Positions 1 to 8,849 of a DNA stretch of 64,000 bases are shown one piece after another (the stretch's first letter is position 1; each line of letters opens with the position of its first letter). The notes below the pieces were generated by a model. The model searched no databases. It was not told the DNA's origin and saw only the letters and a list, made by a program, of their open reading frames with translations. Source of the stretch: Arenibacter hampyeongensis (GTDB lineage Bacteria; Bacteroidota; Bacteroidia; Flavobacteriales; Flavobacteriaceae); the NCBI RefSeq assembly GCF_002909255.1, contig NZ_PIOB01000001.1:310001-374000 (forward strand), in the 5' to 3' direction. The position numbers were made by a program, and so were the translations under genes.

Positions 1-2617
1 CGTGTTTTGCACTGCTACAGCGGACACCGTTGCCACATTCATTGATCAAACGTTCCTCACCATATCCAATGGCACTTTCAATCCGGTCAGCAGAAATACC
101 CTTGGAAATAAGATAGGCTCTTGTTGATTTGGCCCTCTTATCCGATAAATATTTGTTGTATACATCCGGACCCCTTGAATCGGTATGGGATTCAATCTTG
201 ATAACCATGTCTTGGTACTCCGTCATCACCTGCACCAATTTATCAAGCTCCAACGACGCATCCTTCCTAATGTAGGATTTATCGAAATCGAAGAAAATCA
301 TGTCTGTTTTAAGCTTTTTAATACCGTCTTCGATTACAATTAGCTCTTTTAACTTTTTCATGGTAACGTCCACATTTACTACTTCATTTTCCTTGGTTTC
401 TGCCGTCATCACATGTTCAAAGAATTCACTCCTAGTAGTCTTAATCGTATATTTGGTATTGGAATCCAAATCTTCAAATACAAAGGAACCGTCATCTTCG
501 GTAACCATTTCCTTTAATTTAATATTGTTTTCATCCAATAGGGTTACCAGGGCCTTAGGCATAAGGTCGCCTGTAATTAGTTCCGTAACTACCCCAGATA
601 TGGCATTCTTTACCACCTCTTCCAGTACTAACCTTTCAAATGAGTATATATCATCGTCCCCTTTACCGCCACGTCTGTTGGAAGCAAAATATCCTTTTTG
701 GTCTTTATCATTAACGATATAAGAGAAATCATCCTTATTACTGTTAATAGGTTGTCCCATATTTACTACTTCCTTGAATCCGTCCTCATCATAGGCCACT
801 TCGTATACATCCAAGCCGCCAAGTCCTACATGGCCATTGGAAGCGAAGTACAACTTCTTATCATTAATAAATGGGAACATTTCCTTTTGTTCCGTATTTA
901 TTTCAGGGCCCAGATTTTTAGGCTCGGAATACTTCCCGTCTCCCAAAACATCAACCACAAAAATATCGGTTTCCCCTACGGTTCCCGGCATGTCAGAAAC
1001 AAAATATAACCTCTTGCCATCCGGACTCAATGCAGGATGCCCCGTAGAATAGTCATCACTATTAAAGGGCACTTCCTCAGCCTCGGTCCATTCGCCATCA
1101 ATTTTTTTGGAAGTATATATTTTTAAATGATTAACCCCATTTTTATCCCTTTTTAATTTTTTGCCGTAATTGTTTCGAGTGAAAAACATGGTTGAATTGT
1201 CCGGAGTAAAAGTCACCGATGCCTCGTGATATTTGGAATTTATTTTCTTTGAGAACCTTATTGCCTCCTTAAGGTCTTGGGATTCCTTATTCACCTTTGA
1301 TACATACAAGTCCAAGTATGGTTGATTGTTCCATTTATACCTCCTGGTATTAAAAATAGAGGAGTCTTTGGCAGAGGCAAATACAATCTCATCCTCATTG
1401 TAGAACATGGGCGCAAATTCGGAATACTTGGTGTTTATAGCCAAGTTTTTAAGTCCAAATTTGAGCTCCATATTTAAAATATTATCCAAGATGGCCTCTT
1501 TTTGGTTTGCATTGAATTCCAATTTAGAACCTGCATTGCCATTCTTAACCTCTTTGTCATAAAGACGCATCATCCGTTTGGACTTTCCGTACTTCCCTGT
1601 ACCTTTCAAGGTATGGGCATATTTAAAAATTTGGTCCGGGGAAACCTCATTCTCATATCTCTCAAAAATAATATTATAGTAGTAATAGGCTTTTGCCATA
1701 TCGGTATTGTAGTAATGGGCATCCCCAGCTTTTTGAAGAATATCAAAAGAATAATTATTGGCATCTTTTTTTATGGCTTCTTCATATAACTCGGCAGCCT
1801 CAGCGTACCACATCTTCTCAAAATATTGATCTGCTTTTTGAATGAGCCTTGTTGCATTCGGGTTTCCTTTATCTTTTGAAATATTTTCCTTGGCCTTATT
1901 GTTTGCCAAATCGGGTTCCTCTAAGGGGCTAAGCATATCATAGGTAACTTCGTCTATGGACAATTCTTCATCGGGAGAGGACTTCTTGGCCTTTGGAGAA
2001 GGTTTTTCATCTTGATCTGGAGACTGAGCTCCTTTCGGATAATCTTTCACATCCTGAAAAGACGAGTTATCTGTGGTTGGGGTAGAGGAAGGTAAATTGG
2101 AAATCGACCCATTCCCATTTATATCTATTTTTTTGGTTTTCCCTCCATTATCAACATTCATTAACCAAAATGAATCAGAATAAGTTCCGTTCAATTTAGT
2201 ATTACAGGCCGCTATAGCCTTGTCTAAATTATCGTACTTTCCCAAATAGACATAGTTTAAACCATTGTTGGAGTTACTTATATATCCCGCATCAAAACCC
2301 TGCCCTTTTAATTTTTTGGCCAGCTTTTGAGCGTTTTCCAAATCTGAAAATACACCGGAGACAATATAGAAGCCTTCATCTGCCCCCTTAAGATTTTTAA
2401 AAGTCCTGCTTTTAACATGGTTATCAGTGGCCCTTCTTTTAAAAATTTCAGGGGAAACGGTACTTGTGTAAGTCAATGTGGATCTAGACTCACTATTACC
2501 GCTTATATCTATATCCGAAAATCGCTCCTCCAAATTGGACGGAACGTTTTTCCTAATTCCTTGGGCACTGCCAATTAAAGCAAGAGTAAGCAAGCAGGCT
2601 GTTAGAAGTTGTTTCAT
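1..2617 (-). CDS. PorE-like OmpA-family protein with N-terminal SPOR-like domain (3' end outside window)
   Basis: Runs off the left edge, with 872 codons visible from the ATG at 2617. Visible order: signal peptide (MKQLLTACLLTLALIGSAQG), SPOR-like domain (about residues 66-150, with FYIVSGVF and NGLNYVYLGKYDN), Ser/Pro/Lys-rich linker, TPR-like helices (about 250-325), PD40 beta-propeller repeats (about 375-620, e.g. HPALSPDGKRLYFVSD), a carboxypeptidase-regulatory-like fold (from ISGVVTELITGD) and an OmpA C-terminal domain (FFDFDKSYIRKDAS, then YNKYLSDKRAKSTRAYL). TPR, propeller, regulatory-like and OmpA modules in this order match PorE, the protein that tethers the type IX secretion system to peptidoglycan. 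The N-terminal SPOR-like domain is an addition, and it closely resembles the SPOR repeats of the PorP/SprF-like protein at 59611-61701. Predicted location is the periplasmic face of the outer membrane. The family call is firm; a T9SS role is inferred. Confidence 0.9.
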   Translation of the reverse strand, partial: MKQLLTACLLTLALIGSAQGIRKNVPSNLEERFSDIDISGNSESRSTLTYTSTVSPEIFKRRATDNHVKSRTFKNLKGADEGFYIVSGVFSDLENAQKLAKKLKGQGFDAGYISNSNNGLNYVYLGKYDNLDKAIAACNTKLNGTYSDSFWLMNVDNGGKTKKIDINGNGSISNLPSSTPTTDNSSFQDVKDYPKGAQSPDQDEKPSPKAKKSSPDEELSIDEVTYDMLSPLEEPDLANNKAKENISKDKGNPNATRLIQKADQYFEKMWYAEAAELYEEAIKKDANNYSFDILQKAGDAHYYNTDMAKAYYYYNIIFERYENEVSPDQIFKYAHTLKGTGKYGKSKRMMRLYDKEVKNGNAGSKLEFNANQKEAILDNILNMELKFGLKNLAINTKYSEFAPMFYNEDEIVFASAKDSSIFNTRRYKWNNQPYLDLYVSKVNKESQDLKEAIRFSKKINSKYHEASVTFTPDNSTMFFTRNNYGKKLKRDKNGVNHLKIYTSKKIDGEWTEAEEVPFNSDDYSTGHPALSPDGKRLYFVSDMPGTVGETDIFVVDVLGDGKYSEPKNLGPEINTEQKEMFPFINDKKLYFASNGHVGLGGLDVYEVAYDEDGFKEVVNMGQPINSNKDDFSYIVNDKDQKGYFASNRRGGKGDDDIYSFERLVLEEVVKNAISGVVTELITGDLMPKALVTLLDENNIKLKEMVTEDDGSFVFEDLDSNTKYTIKTTRSEFFEHVMTAETKENEVVNVDVTMKKLKELIVIEDGIKKLKTDMIFFDFDKSYIRKDASLELDKLVQVMTEYQDMVIKIESHTDSRGPDVYNKYLSDKRAKSTRAYLISKGISADRIESAIGYGEERLINECGNGVRCSSAKH

Positions 2618-3179
2618 GGTTGTTCAATTAGAAAAATCTAGGGAATCTATTTTTTTAAATATCCCGGTATCTGTAAAGTTCAAAACATAACTTCCGTACG
2701 AATCCACAAATACTATATATATTATTACCAACGCTAAAACTAGATCGGTTAGTGCCATAAAAAAATTATTTGTTGTGAATGCTCTGTTTTCATTGGTGTA
2801 AGCCCTATTTAAAGAGATGTGTATAACATTTATCCTCAAAGGACCAAAGGGCTGTAAAGCAATAGCCCAAAACAAAATTGCCAATTAAAGTCATTAAAAT
2901 CAATCCAAAAATTACTTTTTTAGATGACTACCCAAGTAATTAAAAACCCTTAAGCACAACTAAAAGCCAATAAACCTTAACAATATTCCAATTGGTATTT
3001 TATGTTAAAATACATAAAATGGGCTTTATACCTCCTTAATTTATGCCTAAAAGAAACGGCAAGCTTTAAATTATTGAAGTTTAATATAATTTATTGCTGC
3101 AATGTATAATGTAGTAAAGTGTATAAACGAAAAAACATCTACGCAGTGGTAGATGTCTTTTGTATATATATAAAATATT
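2618..3179. other. Intergenic region between the PorE-like gene and tatA
   Basis: About 560 bp holding the tatA terminator near its right end. An 86-codon minus-strand reading frame at 2624-2884 encodes one hydrophobic stretch (LVLALVIIYIVFV) but has no recognisable family, so it is not called a gene. No clear TAnnTTTG box was found for the PorE-like gene. Confidence 0.5.
3131..3160 (-). terminator. Rho-independent terminator of tatA
   Basis: Perfect 8-bp stem, ACATCTAC (3135-3142) and GTAGATGT (3149-3156), with a 6-nt loop. On the minus strand it is followed by a T run. It starts about 24 bp after the tatA stop codon. Confidence 0.85.
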
Positions 3180-3365
3180 CTATTTTTCCTTTTTCTCTTC
3201 CAATTTATCGTCTTCCTTGGAAGCATCTTTAAATTCTTTGATCCCGCTTCCCAATCCACGCATCAATTCTGGAATCTTCTTTCCTCCAAATAATAATAAG
3301 ACAATCGCCACAACCAAGGCTATTTGCATTGGACCAATGACTAAAAATGTGTTTAAAGTTATCAT
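3180..3365 (-). CDS. tatA: Sec-independent protein translocase subunit TatA
   Basis: 61 residues. TatA is the pore-forming subunit of the twin-arginine translocase, which exports folded proteins across the inner membrane. The layout is typical: a short N-terminal membrane helix ([19 protein letters not shown]), the conserved F-G hinge ([11 protein letters not shown]), an amphipathic helix ([14 protein letters not shown]) and a charged Lys/Glu tail. The ATG at 3365 is preferred over an in-frame upstream start at 3389, because that codon lies in the -7 promoter box. It is transcribed divergently from the M23 peptidase gene. TatB and TatC are not in the window. Confidence 0.95.
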   Translation of the reverse strand: MITLNTFLVIGPMQIALVVAIVLLLFGGKKIPELMRGLGSGIKEFKDASKEDDKLEEKKEK

Positions 3366-3386
3366 AGTATAATGATTTAAGAGTAA

Positions 3387-3394
3387 CAAATGTA
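3387..3394 (-). promoter_or_regulatory. -7 promoter box of tatA (TACATTTG)
   Basis: Matches the Bacteroidota TAnnTTTG consensus on the minus strand, about 22 bp upstream of the chosen tatA start. No obvious -33 TTG. Confidence 0.6.
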
Positions 3395-3550
3395 CTAAAA
3401 AAGATGTTAGAATGCTGTTAATATTAACGACAAAAATATGTTTTAATTATTCTAAATTTAGAATATATTCTCCTAATGGATACTTTTGCATCGAAATAAG
3501 TGCTGAATATCAAATTTAATAATAAAGGAATTAAATTTAAATACTAACCT

Positions 3551-3558
3551 TATCTTTG
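3551..3558 (+). promoter_or_regulatory. -7 promoter box before the M23 peptidase gene (TATCTTTG)
   Basis: Perfect TAnnTTTG match ending 6 bp before the ATG at 3565, so transcription from it would give almost no leader. A second match, TACTTTTG at 3481-3488, would give a leader of about 70 nt. Confidence 0.6.
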
Positions 3559-3564
3559 TTCATT

Positions 3565-4434
3565 ATGGCCAAAAAGGTAAAGAAAAGAAAAGAAATTAAG
3601 CAGAAACTTTTACACAAGTATCGTCTTGTGATTTTGAATGAAAGTACCTTTGAGGAAAAACTATCATTCAAATTAAGTAGGATGAATGTTTTTGTTACCG
3701 GATCTCTTTTCATTATCGGATTGATAGGTTTTACCATTTTACTTATCGCTTTTACCCCCTTAAGGGAATATATCCCGGGATACTCATCCACAAAATTAAA
3801 GCGGCAGGCCACAGAATTGACCTATAGGACTGATTCCCTTGTGGCAACGCTAAATTATACCAATAGGTATTTAGATAACATAAGAAAGGTATTGCGTGGC
3901 GATATTGAGAATAATGAAATTAATAGAGATTCGCTATTTGAACAGTACAAATTAGATCCATCCACTATAGATTTAACCCCAATAAAAGAAGATTCCTTAT
4001 TAAGGGCACAGGTGGCTTTGGAGGATAAATATAATTTGTTTGAAAGAAACATTAATAATCCAGGGCAAGTCCTCTTTTCTCCCTTAAGTGGATCCCTTTC
4101 CCAAGGATTTGATGCGGAAAATAAACATTTTGCCGTAGATGTTGTAGCCCCAAAGGACAGTCCCATCAAAGCTGTGGCCAATGGCACCGTAGTTTTTGCC
4201 GAATGGACAGCAGAAACGGGTTATGTTATTATACTGGAACATGTGGACGGATTATTAAGTGTATACAAACACAACGGGGCATTAAATAAAGGCCAAGGCG
4301 ATGTCGTCCGATCTGGTGAGGTAATCGCCTCTGTCGGAAATACAGGTGAGTTAACCACTGGACCGCATCTACACTTTGAGCTTTGGAGCAATGGCAGCCC
4401 AATCAATCCCTTGGATTTTATAGATTTTAAATAA
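3565..4434 (+). CDS. M23 family peptidoglycan endopeptidase, membrane-anchored
   Basis: 289 residues. Probable zinc-dependent endopeptidase that cuts peptidoglycan cross-links in the periplasm. A very basic N-terminus (MAKKVKKRKEIKQK) precedes one membrane segment (FVTGSLFIIGLIGFTILLIAF), then a helical linker and a C-terminal LytM/M23 domain with SQGFDAENKHFAVDVVAPKDSPI and the HLHFELW signature. The family's H-x(n)-D zinc pair appears as H-F-A-V-D. The ATG at 3565 is preferred to a TTG three codons upstream. GH3 follows after 6 bp, so the two are probably co-transcribed. M23 next to GH3 is, as I recall, a recurrent flavobacterial arrangement. Confidence 0.93.
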   Translation: MAKKVKKRKEIKQKLLHKYRLVILNESTFEEKLSFKLSRMNVFVTGSLFIIGLIGFTILLIAFTPLREYIPGYSSTKLKRQATELTYRTDSLVATLNYTNRYLDNIRKVLRGDIENNEINRDSLFEQYKLDPSTIDLTPIKEDSLLRAQVALEDKYNLFERNINNPGQVLFSPLSGSLSQGFDAENKHFAVDVVAPKDSPIKAVANGTVVFAEWTAETGYVIILEHVDGLLSVYKHNGALNKGQGDVVRSGEVIASVGNTGELTTGPHLHFELWSNGSPINPLDFIDFK

Positions 4435-4440
4435 AATTAA

Positions 4441-5940
4441 ATGAGTATAAAATCTTTTGCTGCAAAATTATTTGCCAAAAACATCGCTAGAAAAACTGCC
4501 CAATGGGCCAATAACCCTATTGAAACCCAAGAAAAAGTATTCAAGTCCCTCATAGCCAAGGCAACAAATACAAATTTTGGTCAAGATCACCATTTTTCGC
4601 AGATACAAACCCATTCCGACTTTGTGGAACTTGTTCCCATAAGGGATTATGAAGAATTAAAGCGATATGTTGAAAAGGTGGTTGCCGGTGAAAAAGATGT
4701 CTTATGGCCTGGTAAACCCGCCTACTTTGCCAAAACTTCGGGTACCACTTCCGGAGTAAAATATATCCCAATTACCCACGAATCCATAAAATACCAGATT
4801 GAAGCTTCACGAAATGCCATTTTAAACTACATCCATGAGACGGGAAATGCAAATTTTGTGGATGGAAAAATGATATTTCTACAAGGCAGTCCGGAAATGA
4901 CCGAAAAAAACGGGATTAAAGTTGGCAGATTATCAGGAATATCCGCACACTATGTCCCCAACTACCTCCAACAAAATAGATTGCCAAGCTGGGAGACCAA
5001 TTGTTTGGAAGATTGGGACACTAAGGTGAATAAAATTGTAGACGAAACCGTCAACGAGAATATGACTGTCATTGCCGGTATACCGTCTTGGGTACAAATG
5101 TATTTTGAAAAGCTAAACGCAAAGACGGATAAAAAAATTGGAGACCTTTTTAGAAATTTTCAACTCTTTATCTATGGTGGGGTCAATTACGAACCTTATC
5201 GGGCCAAGTTTGAAAACCTCATCGGGCGAAGAGTAGACAGCATAGAATTATTTCCGGCCAGTGAGGGGTTTTTCGCCTATCAAAATTCGCAAAAAGAAAA
5301 GGGAATGCTTCTCCTATTAAATTCCGGTATCTTTTATGAGTTTGTCAAAGCTGATGAATTTTTTGTAAAGAGCCCCAAACGGATTACGCTTAAGGAGGTG
5401 GAACTGGGAGTGAACTATGTAATGATTATTTCCACCAATGCAGGGCTATGGGGCTACAACCTCGGAGATACCGTTCAGTTTATTTCATTAAAACCCTATA
5501 AAATTATAGTTTCAGGTAGAATAAAGCATTTTATTTCTGCCTTTGGCGAGCACGTAATAGGGAAGGAAGTGGAGGAAGCTATGAGACAGGCCATAGAGAG
5601 CACCGATGCCAGGATAAACGAATTTACCGTAGCACCACAGATTAATCCGGATGAAAAGGAACTTCCCTATCACGAATGGTTGATAGAATTTGAACACCCT
5701 CCATCGGACATTAAAAAATTCATTGAATTATTGGATAATTCCTTACAGAAGCAGAACAGTTATTATTTTGATTTAATAAAAGGAAAAATACTCCAAACAC
5801 TAAAGATTACCCAAATAAAAAATGGTGGTTTTCAGGATTATATGCAGTCGATCGGTAAACTAGGAGGTCAGAACAAAGTTCAAAGATTATCCAATGACCG
5901 AAAAGTGGCGGATGCCTTGAGGAGTAATTTTATAAAATAA
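4441..5940 (+). CDS. GH3-family (auxin-responsive GH3-like) adenylate-forming enzyme
   Basis: 499 residues, full length for the family. Plant GH3 enzymes adenylate a carboxylic acid hormone and join it to an amino acid; the bacterial substrate is unknown. The nucleotide-binding loop is TSGTTSGVKYIP (residues 99-110). Further family motifs are LFPASEGFFAYQ, NLGDTVQFIS and SGRIKHFIS, the last marking entry to the C-terminal lid. No signal peptide, so cytoplasmic. It lies 6 bp after the M23 peptidase gene and 159 bp before DUF6909. Family assignment is strong; the acyl substrate and acceptor cannot be read from the sequence, and no auxin genes are nearby. Confidence 0.92.
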   Translation: MSIKSFAAKLFAKNIARKTAQWANNPIETQEKVFKSLIAKATNTNFGQDHHFSQIQTHSDFVELVPIRDYEELKRYVEKVVAGEKDVLWPGKPAYFAKTSGTTSGVKYIPITHESIKYQIEASRNAILNYIHETGNANFVDGKMIFLQGSPEMTEKNGIKVGRLSGISAHYVPNYLQQNRLPSWETNCLEDWDTKVNKIVDETVNENMTVIAGIPSWVQMYFEKLNAKTDKKIGDLFRNFQLFIYGGVNYEPYRAKFENLIGRRVDSIELFPASEGFFAYQNSQKEKGMLLLLNSGIFYEFVKADEFFVKSPKRITLKEVELGVNYVMIISTNAGLWGYNLGDTVQFISLKPYKIIVSGRIKHFISAFGEHVIGKEVEEAMRQAIESTDARINEFTVAPQINPDEKELPYHEWLIEFEHPPSDIKKFIELLDNSLQKQNSYYFDLIKGKILQTLKITQIKNGGFQDYMQSIGKLGGQNKVQRLSNDRKVADALRSNFIK

Positions 5941-5965
5941 TTTGTTATAAACTCTAGATTAAATC

Positions 5966-5981
5966 TTGATTTATAAATCAA
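5966..5981. other. Perfect 16-bp palindrome TTGATTTATAAATCAA
   Basis: Lies between the GH3 gene and DUF6909, about 97 bp upstream of the DUF6909 -7 box. It could be an operator or a weak hairpin. It has no T tract suited to termination and is A+T-rich, so chance is possible. Confidence 0.35.
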
Positions 5982-6077
5982 CCATTCTTTTAATTAAAAA
6001 AGTCTAATTTTATTAAGTAAGTTCCCATTAGAATATAGAGAAAAAACCCTCAAGGAAAAAATAAACAATTTAAATTG

Positions 6078-6085
6078 TAGTTTTG
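6078..6085 (+). promoter_or_regulatory. -7 promoter box of the DUF6909 gene (TAGTTTTG)
   Basis: TAnnTTTG match 14 bp before the ATG at 6100. Confidence 0.55.
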
Positions 6086-6099
6086 CACGAATTCCGCTT

Positions 6100-7785
6100 A
6101 TGAGTAAGACCGTTAACACGACTAGGGCACAAGAATCCACCAATGCCATTGAGCGCTTGTATATTACAATGCGTCATCTTTTTAATCGTGGATTTTACAA
6201 GCCTTCAGGTGTTTCCGGAGCTGCTTTAAGACAATCCCTATTACAACTACGTCCGGAAATATATGGCTCCATTGCCGATGAAAAATCGGAACTGAACGGG
6301 CTTATGTATGTTTTGGAAAGATTACCGGAAGGCATAGAACAATGCCGATTTATAAACTTAACTTCGGATGAAGGATACGCCGGGTCCCAATTTAAACCCA
6401 TTATACCTCCTAAAAGACGTAGAAACTGTTACAGGATCGATGATGAACAGATGAATATTGAAATCACAAGAGGCAGGTCCGATATTTATGACATTCTTAC
6501 ACATCTCACCTTTTTGTTTATAGAATCGGAAAAGCTCAGTAAAAAGGTACTTATAGAAGACACGGACAGAACAGTTAGGGACTGGGTAAAATTGGAGGAG
6601 GCGGCCCAAAAGGAGGAACTTACACAACTGGAAAGAGAGGTTGCCTTGATTCATGTAGCCAATATTTTGGGAAGGCCATTCATAGAAATTATGGCAGTTC
6701 ATAAACAGTTATCCACCGCAAAGGAACCTGAACGCTTTTTAAAAATTATCTATTGGTTGGGCAAGCTGGCCATTGAGGAAGAAACGACGGGCAATAAAAG
6801 AGCAATTACTTTCAGCCCCATGTTAAGGGAGCGTCTGGGACACCATATTCATGGAGAGCGTTGGGCCAATAGGATTAAAGAAACCTTTATGGAGCATGGA
6901 CTTATGAAACGTCCAATACACATTATAAGTGCCAATATGCACAGTGTAATGAATTCTTTGTTTGCGCAAAAAGCATTGTCAAAAGCGTTCAAGAGCAAAT
7001 CAAAGTTAGAAATATATGAAGCTTTAAGCATCCACAAAAATTCCAACTTAAGGGAAAAAGTTATTGCCCATGCAAAAAAGAACGGGATGATCTCTATTGA
7101 TGACGTTTCCGGAACAAATATAGATGTACAAATTTTCGACATGGCCAAATTGGCCGAAAACACTTGTTGTTATGAATTGCCCAAGAACTGCCCAGAAAGT
7201 GAAAAACCTATTATCTTTGTAATGGATTACGCCTTCGGGGAACAAGCCTATGAAACCATTGATGAATTATTAAAACCATACAGAATCAAAAAAAACCAAG
7301 AGGTATTTTTGAATGTGGCTTCAATCAATATTATGGGAAAAGCAGGTATTTTGGAGGGTGGAAAAGGAGATATCATGATTCCGGATGCCCATATTTTTGA
7401 AGGCACGGCGGACAATTACCCATTTGTAAATGAATTAAGTAAAGAAGATTTCGAAGGCAATGGACTTAAGGTGCTTCAAGGAGCAATGGTCACCGTTTTA
7501 GGAACCTCTTTGCAGAATAGGGACATCCTTAAATTTTTCCATGAGTCCACTTGGAATGTGATCGGTTTGGAAATGGAGGGAGTACATTATCAAAAGGCCA
7601 TACAATCCGCTTCCAAAATTAGAAAAAGCATTCGGGAAGATGTAAAAGTACGTTACGCGTATTACGCTTCCGATAATCCTCTGGAAACAGGAAGTACCTT
7701 GGCTTCAGGAGGTTTGGGTACTACAGGGGTAAAACCCACTTATTTAATCACGGACAAAATACTAACACAAATATTTAATTCTTAA
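6100..7785 (+). CDS. DUF6909 family protein with nucleoside-phosphorylase-like C-terminal half
   Basis: 561 residues, cytoplasmic, and as I recall a Bacteroidota-specific family of unknown function. The N-terminal half is largely helical and charged. The C-terminal half (about residues 370-561) has features of the purine nucleoside phosphorylase/AMP nucleosidase fold: a glycine-rich stretch followed by GDIMIPDAHIFEG, then NVIGLEMEGVHYQKAI, where E-M-E-G resembles the ribose-binding Met-Glu of that superfamily, and AYYASDNPLETG, where the active-site Asp is expected. It stands between GH3 and the Wzz-like gene, with 6 bp to the latter. The DUF label is from memory; the fold link is inference from short motifs. 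Confidence 0.75.
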   Translation: MSKTVNTTRAQESTNAIERLYITMRHLFNRGFYKPSGVSGAALRQSLLQLRPEIYGSIADEKSELNGLMYVLERLPEGIEQCRFINLTSDEGYAGSQFKPIIPPKRRRNCYRIDDEQMNIEITRGRSDIYDILTHLTFLFIESEKLSKKVLIEDTDRTVRDWVKLEEAAQKEELTQLEREVALIHVANILGRPFIEIMAVHKQLSTAKEPERFLKIIYWLGKLAIEEETTGNKRAITFSPMLRERLGHHIHGERWANRIKETFMEHGLMKRPIHIISANMHSVMNSLFAQKALSKAFKSKSKLEIYEALSIHKNSNLREKVIAHAKKNGMISIDDVSGTNIDVQIFDMAKLAENTCCYELPKNCPESEKPIIFVMDYAFGEQAYETIDELLKPYRIKKNQEVFLNVASINIMGKAGILEGGKGDIMIPDAHIFEGTADNYPFVNELSKEDFEGNGLKVLQGAMVTVLGTSLQNRDILKFFHESTWNVIGLEMEGVHYQKAIQSASKIRKSIREDVKVRYAYYASDNPLETGSTLASGGLGTTGVKPTYLITDKILTQIFNS

Positions 7786-7791
7786 ATTTAT

Positions 7792-8847
7792 ATGGCCAAT
7801 CAGCAACCATCTCCTAACAATTCTTCCTCCGAGGAGGTTGATTTGGGGCAACTATTCCAATTAATTGGAAACGGATTCAGGAAATTTTTCCGTTTTATAG
7901 GAAAAATATTCAACGGGATTTTTCATACAATTATCCTATTCCTCCTCTTTCTACAAAAGCATTTTATAAAATTTGTGATTGCTGCTGTAGTAGGTTTGGC
8001 CTTAGGCATCTATTTGGACATGGTGAAAGAGCCAAAATATATCTCCACCATGGTTGTTGAACCCAATTTTAACAGTGTACAGCAGTTGTACAACAATGTC
8101 AATTTTTATAATGAGTTAGCGCAAGCAGAAGACTCTACAGCATTAGCTGAAGCCCTGGATGTCAGTGTTACTGAGGCATCTAAACTAAAAAAGTTTGAAG
8201 TGGAGTCCTATTCGGATGAAAACCAAAAGGTACAATTGTTCGATAAATTTGTACGTAGTTTGGATTCGACCACCAAAAAGGCCATTGATATGGAGAATTA
8301 TTTGAAAAACTTTAATTCCATGGATGCTCGTTTCCACACGATTTCCGTTGCTGCCTCAAATAACACCGTGGCCAAAAAGATACAGCCTTCTATTATTAAG
8401 TCAATTTCACGAAACGAATACTTTCAGTTACAACAGAGTATTAGTGACCAGAATATAAGTTTACAGGACAGTCTTTACAAAAAACAGTTAATGGAGGTGG
8501 ATTCCCTACAGCATTTGTACAAACGCGTCATGGAAAAAGAGGCGGAAAAACCTCAACAGGGCACCAATATCAGTTTAGGTGAAAATGGTGGTCAGGAAAA
8601 CAAGGAATTGGCCTTGATAAACCAGGTTGACAAATTAAAACAGAGCCTAGTAATGTTAAACGAAGAAAGGGCCAATAAATCGAGCATTTTAAATGTTATC
8701 TCTGCCTTCCCTAGAAGGGGTGTAGAGGTAAAGGGAATACTGAATAGCTATAAATTTTGGATTCCCCTTGGATTTATCGGTATTACGTTGTTATTTTTAA
8801 GTCTGTTGGAGTTAAACAGCTATTTAAAGAACTATAAAAAAGAATAG
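7792..8847 (+). CDS. Wzz-like polysaccharide chain-length determinant/co-polymerase
   Basis: 351 residues. Probable inner-membrane protein controlling polysaccharide chain length. Topology: a cytoplasmic N-terminus, hydrophobic segments at about residues 43-56 and 61-76 (VIAAVVGLALGIYLD), a long periplasmic region that becomes coiled-coil (QSISDQNISLQDSLYKKQLM to LVMLNEERANKSS), then a C-terminal membrane helix at about 321-341. This is the topology of Wzz proteins, and SAFPRRGVEVKG just before the last helix resembles their proline-containing pre-membrane motif. There is no tyrosine-kinase domain. rfbB starts 2 bp after it, so it opens the surface-polysaccharide operon. Assignment rests on topology and context more than identity. 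Confidence 0.75.
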   Translation: MANQQPSPNNSSSEEVDLGQLFQLIGNGFRKFFRFIGKIFNGIFHTIILFLLFLQKHFIKFVIAAVVGLALGIYLDMVKEPKYISTMVVEPNFNSVQQLYNNVNFYNELAQAEDSTALAEALDVSVTEASKLKKFEVESYSDENQKVQLFDKFVRSLDSTTKKAIDMENYLKNFNSMDARFHTISVAASNNTVAKKIQPSIIKSISRNEYFQLQQSISDQNISLQDSLYKKQLMEVDSLQHLYKRVMEKEAEKPQQGTNISLGENGGQENKELALINQVDKLKQSLVMLNEERANKSSILNVISAFPRRGVEVKGILNSYKFWIPLGFIGITLLFLSLLELNSYLKNYKKE

Positions 8848-8849
8848 TT

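Noticed and set aside
2624-2884. 86-codon minus-strand frame with one hydrophobic stretch upstream of the PorE-like gene
   Set aside because: No family resemblance, no promoter box, and A+T-rich DNA readily gives such frames.
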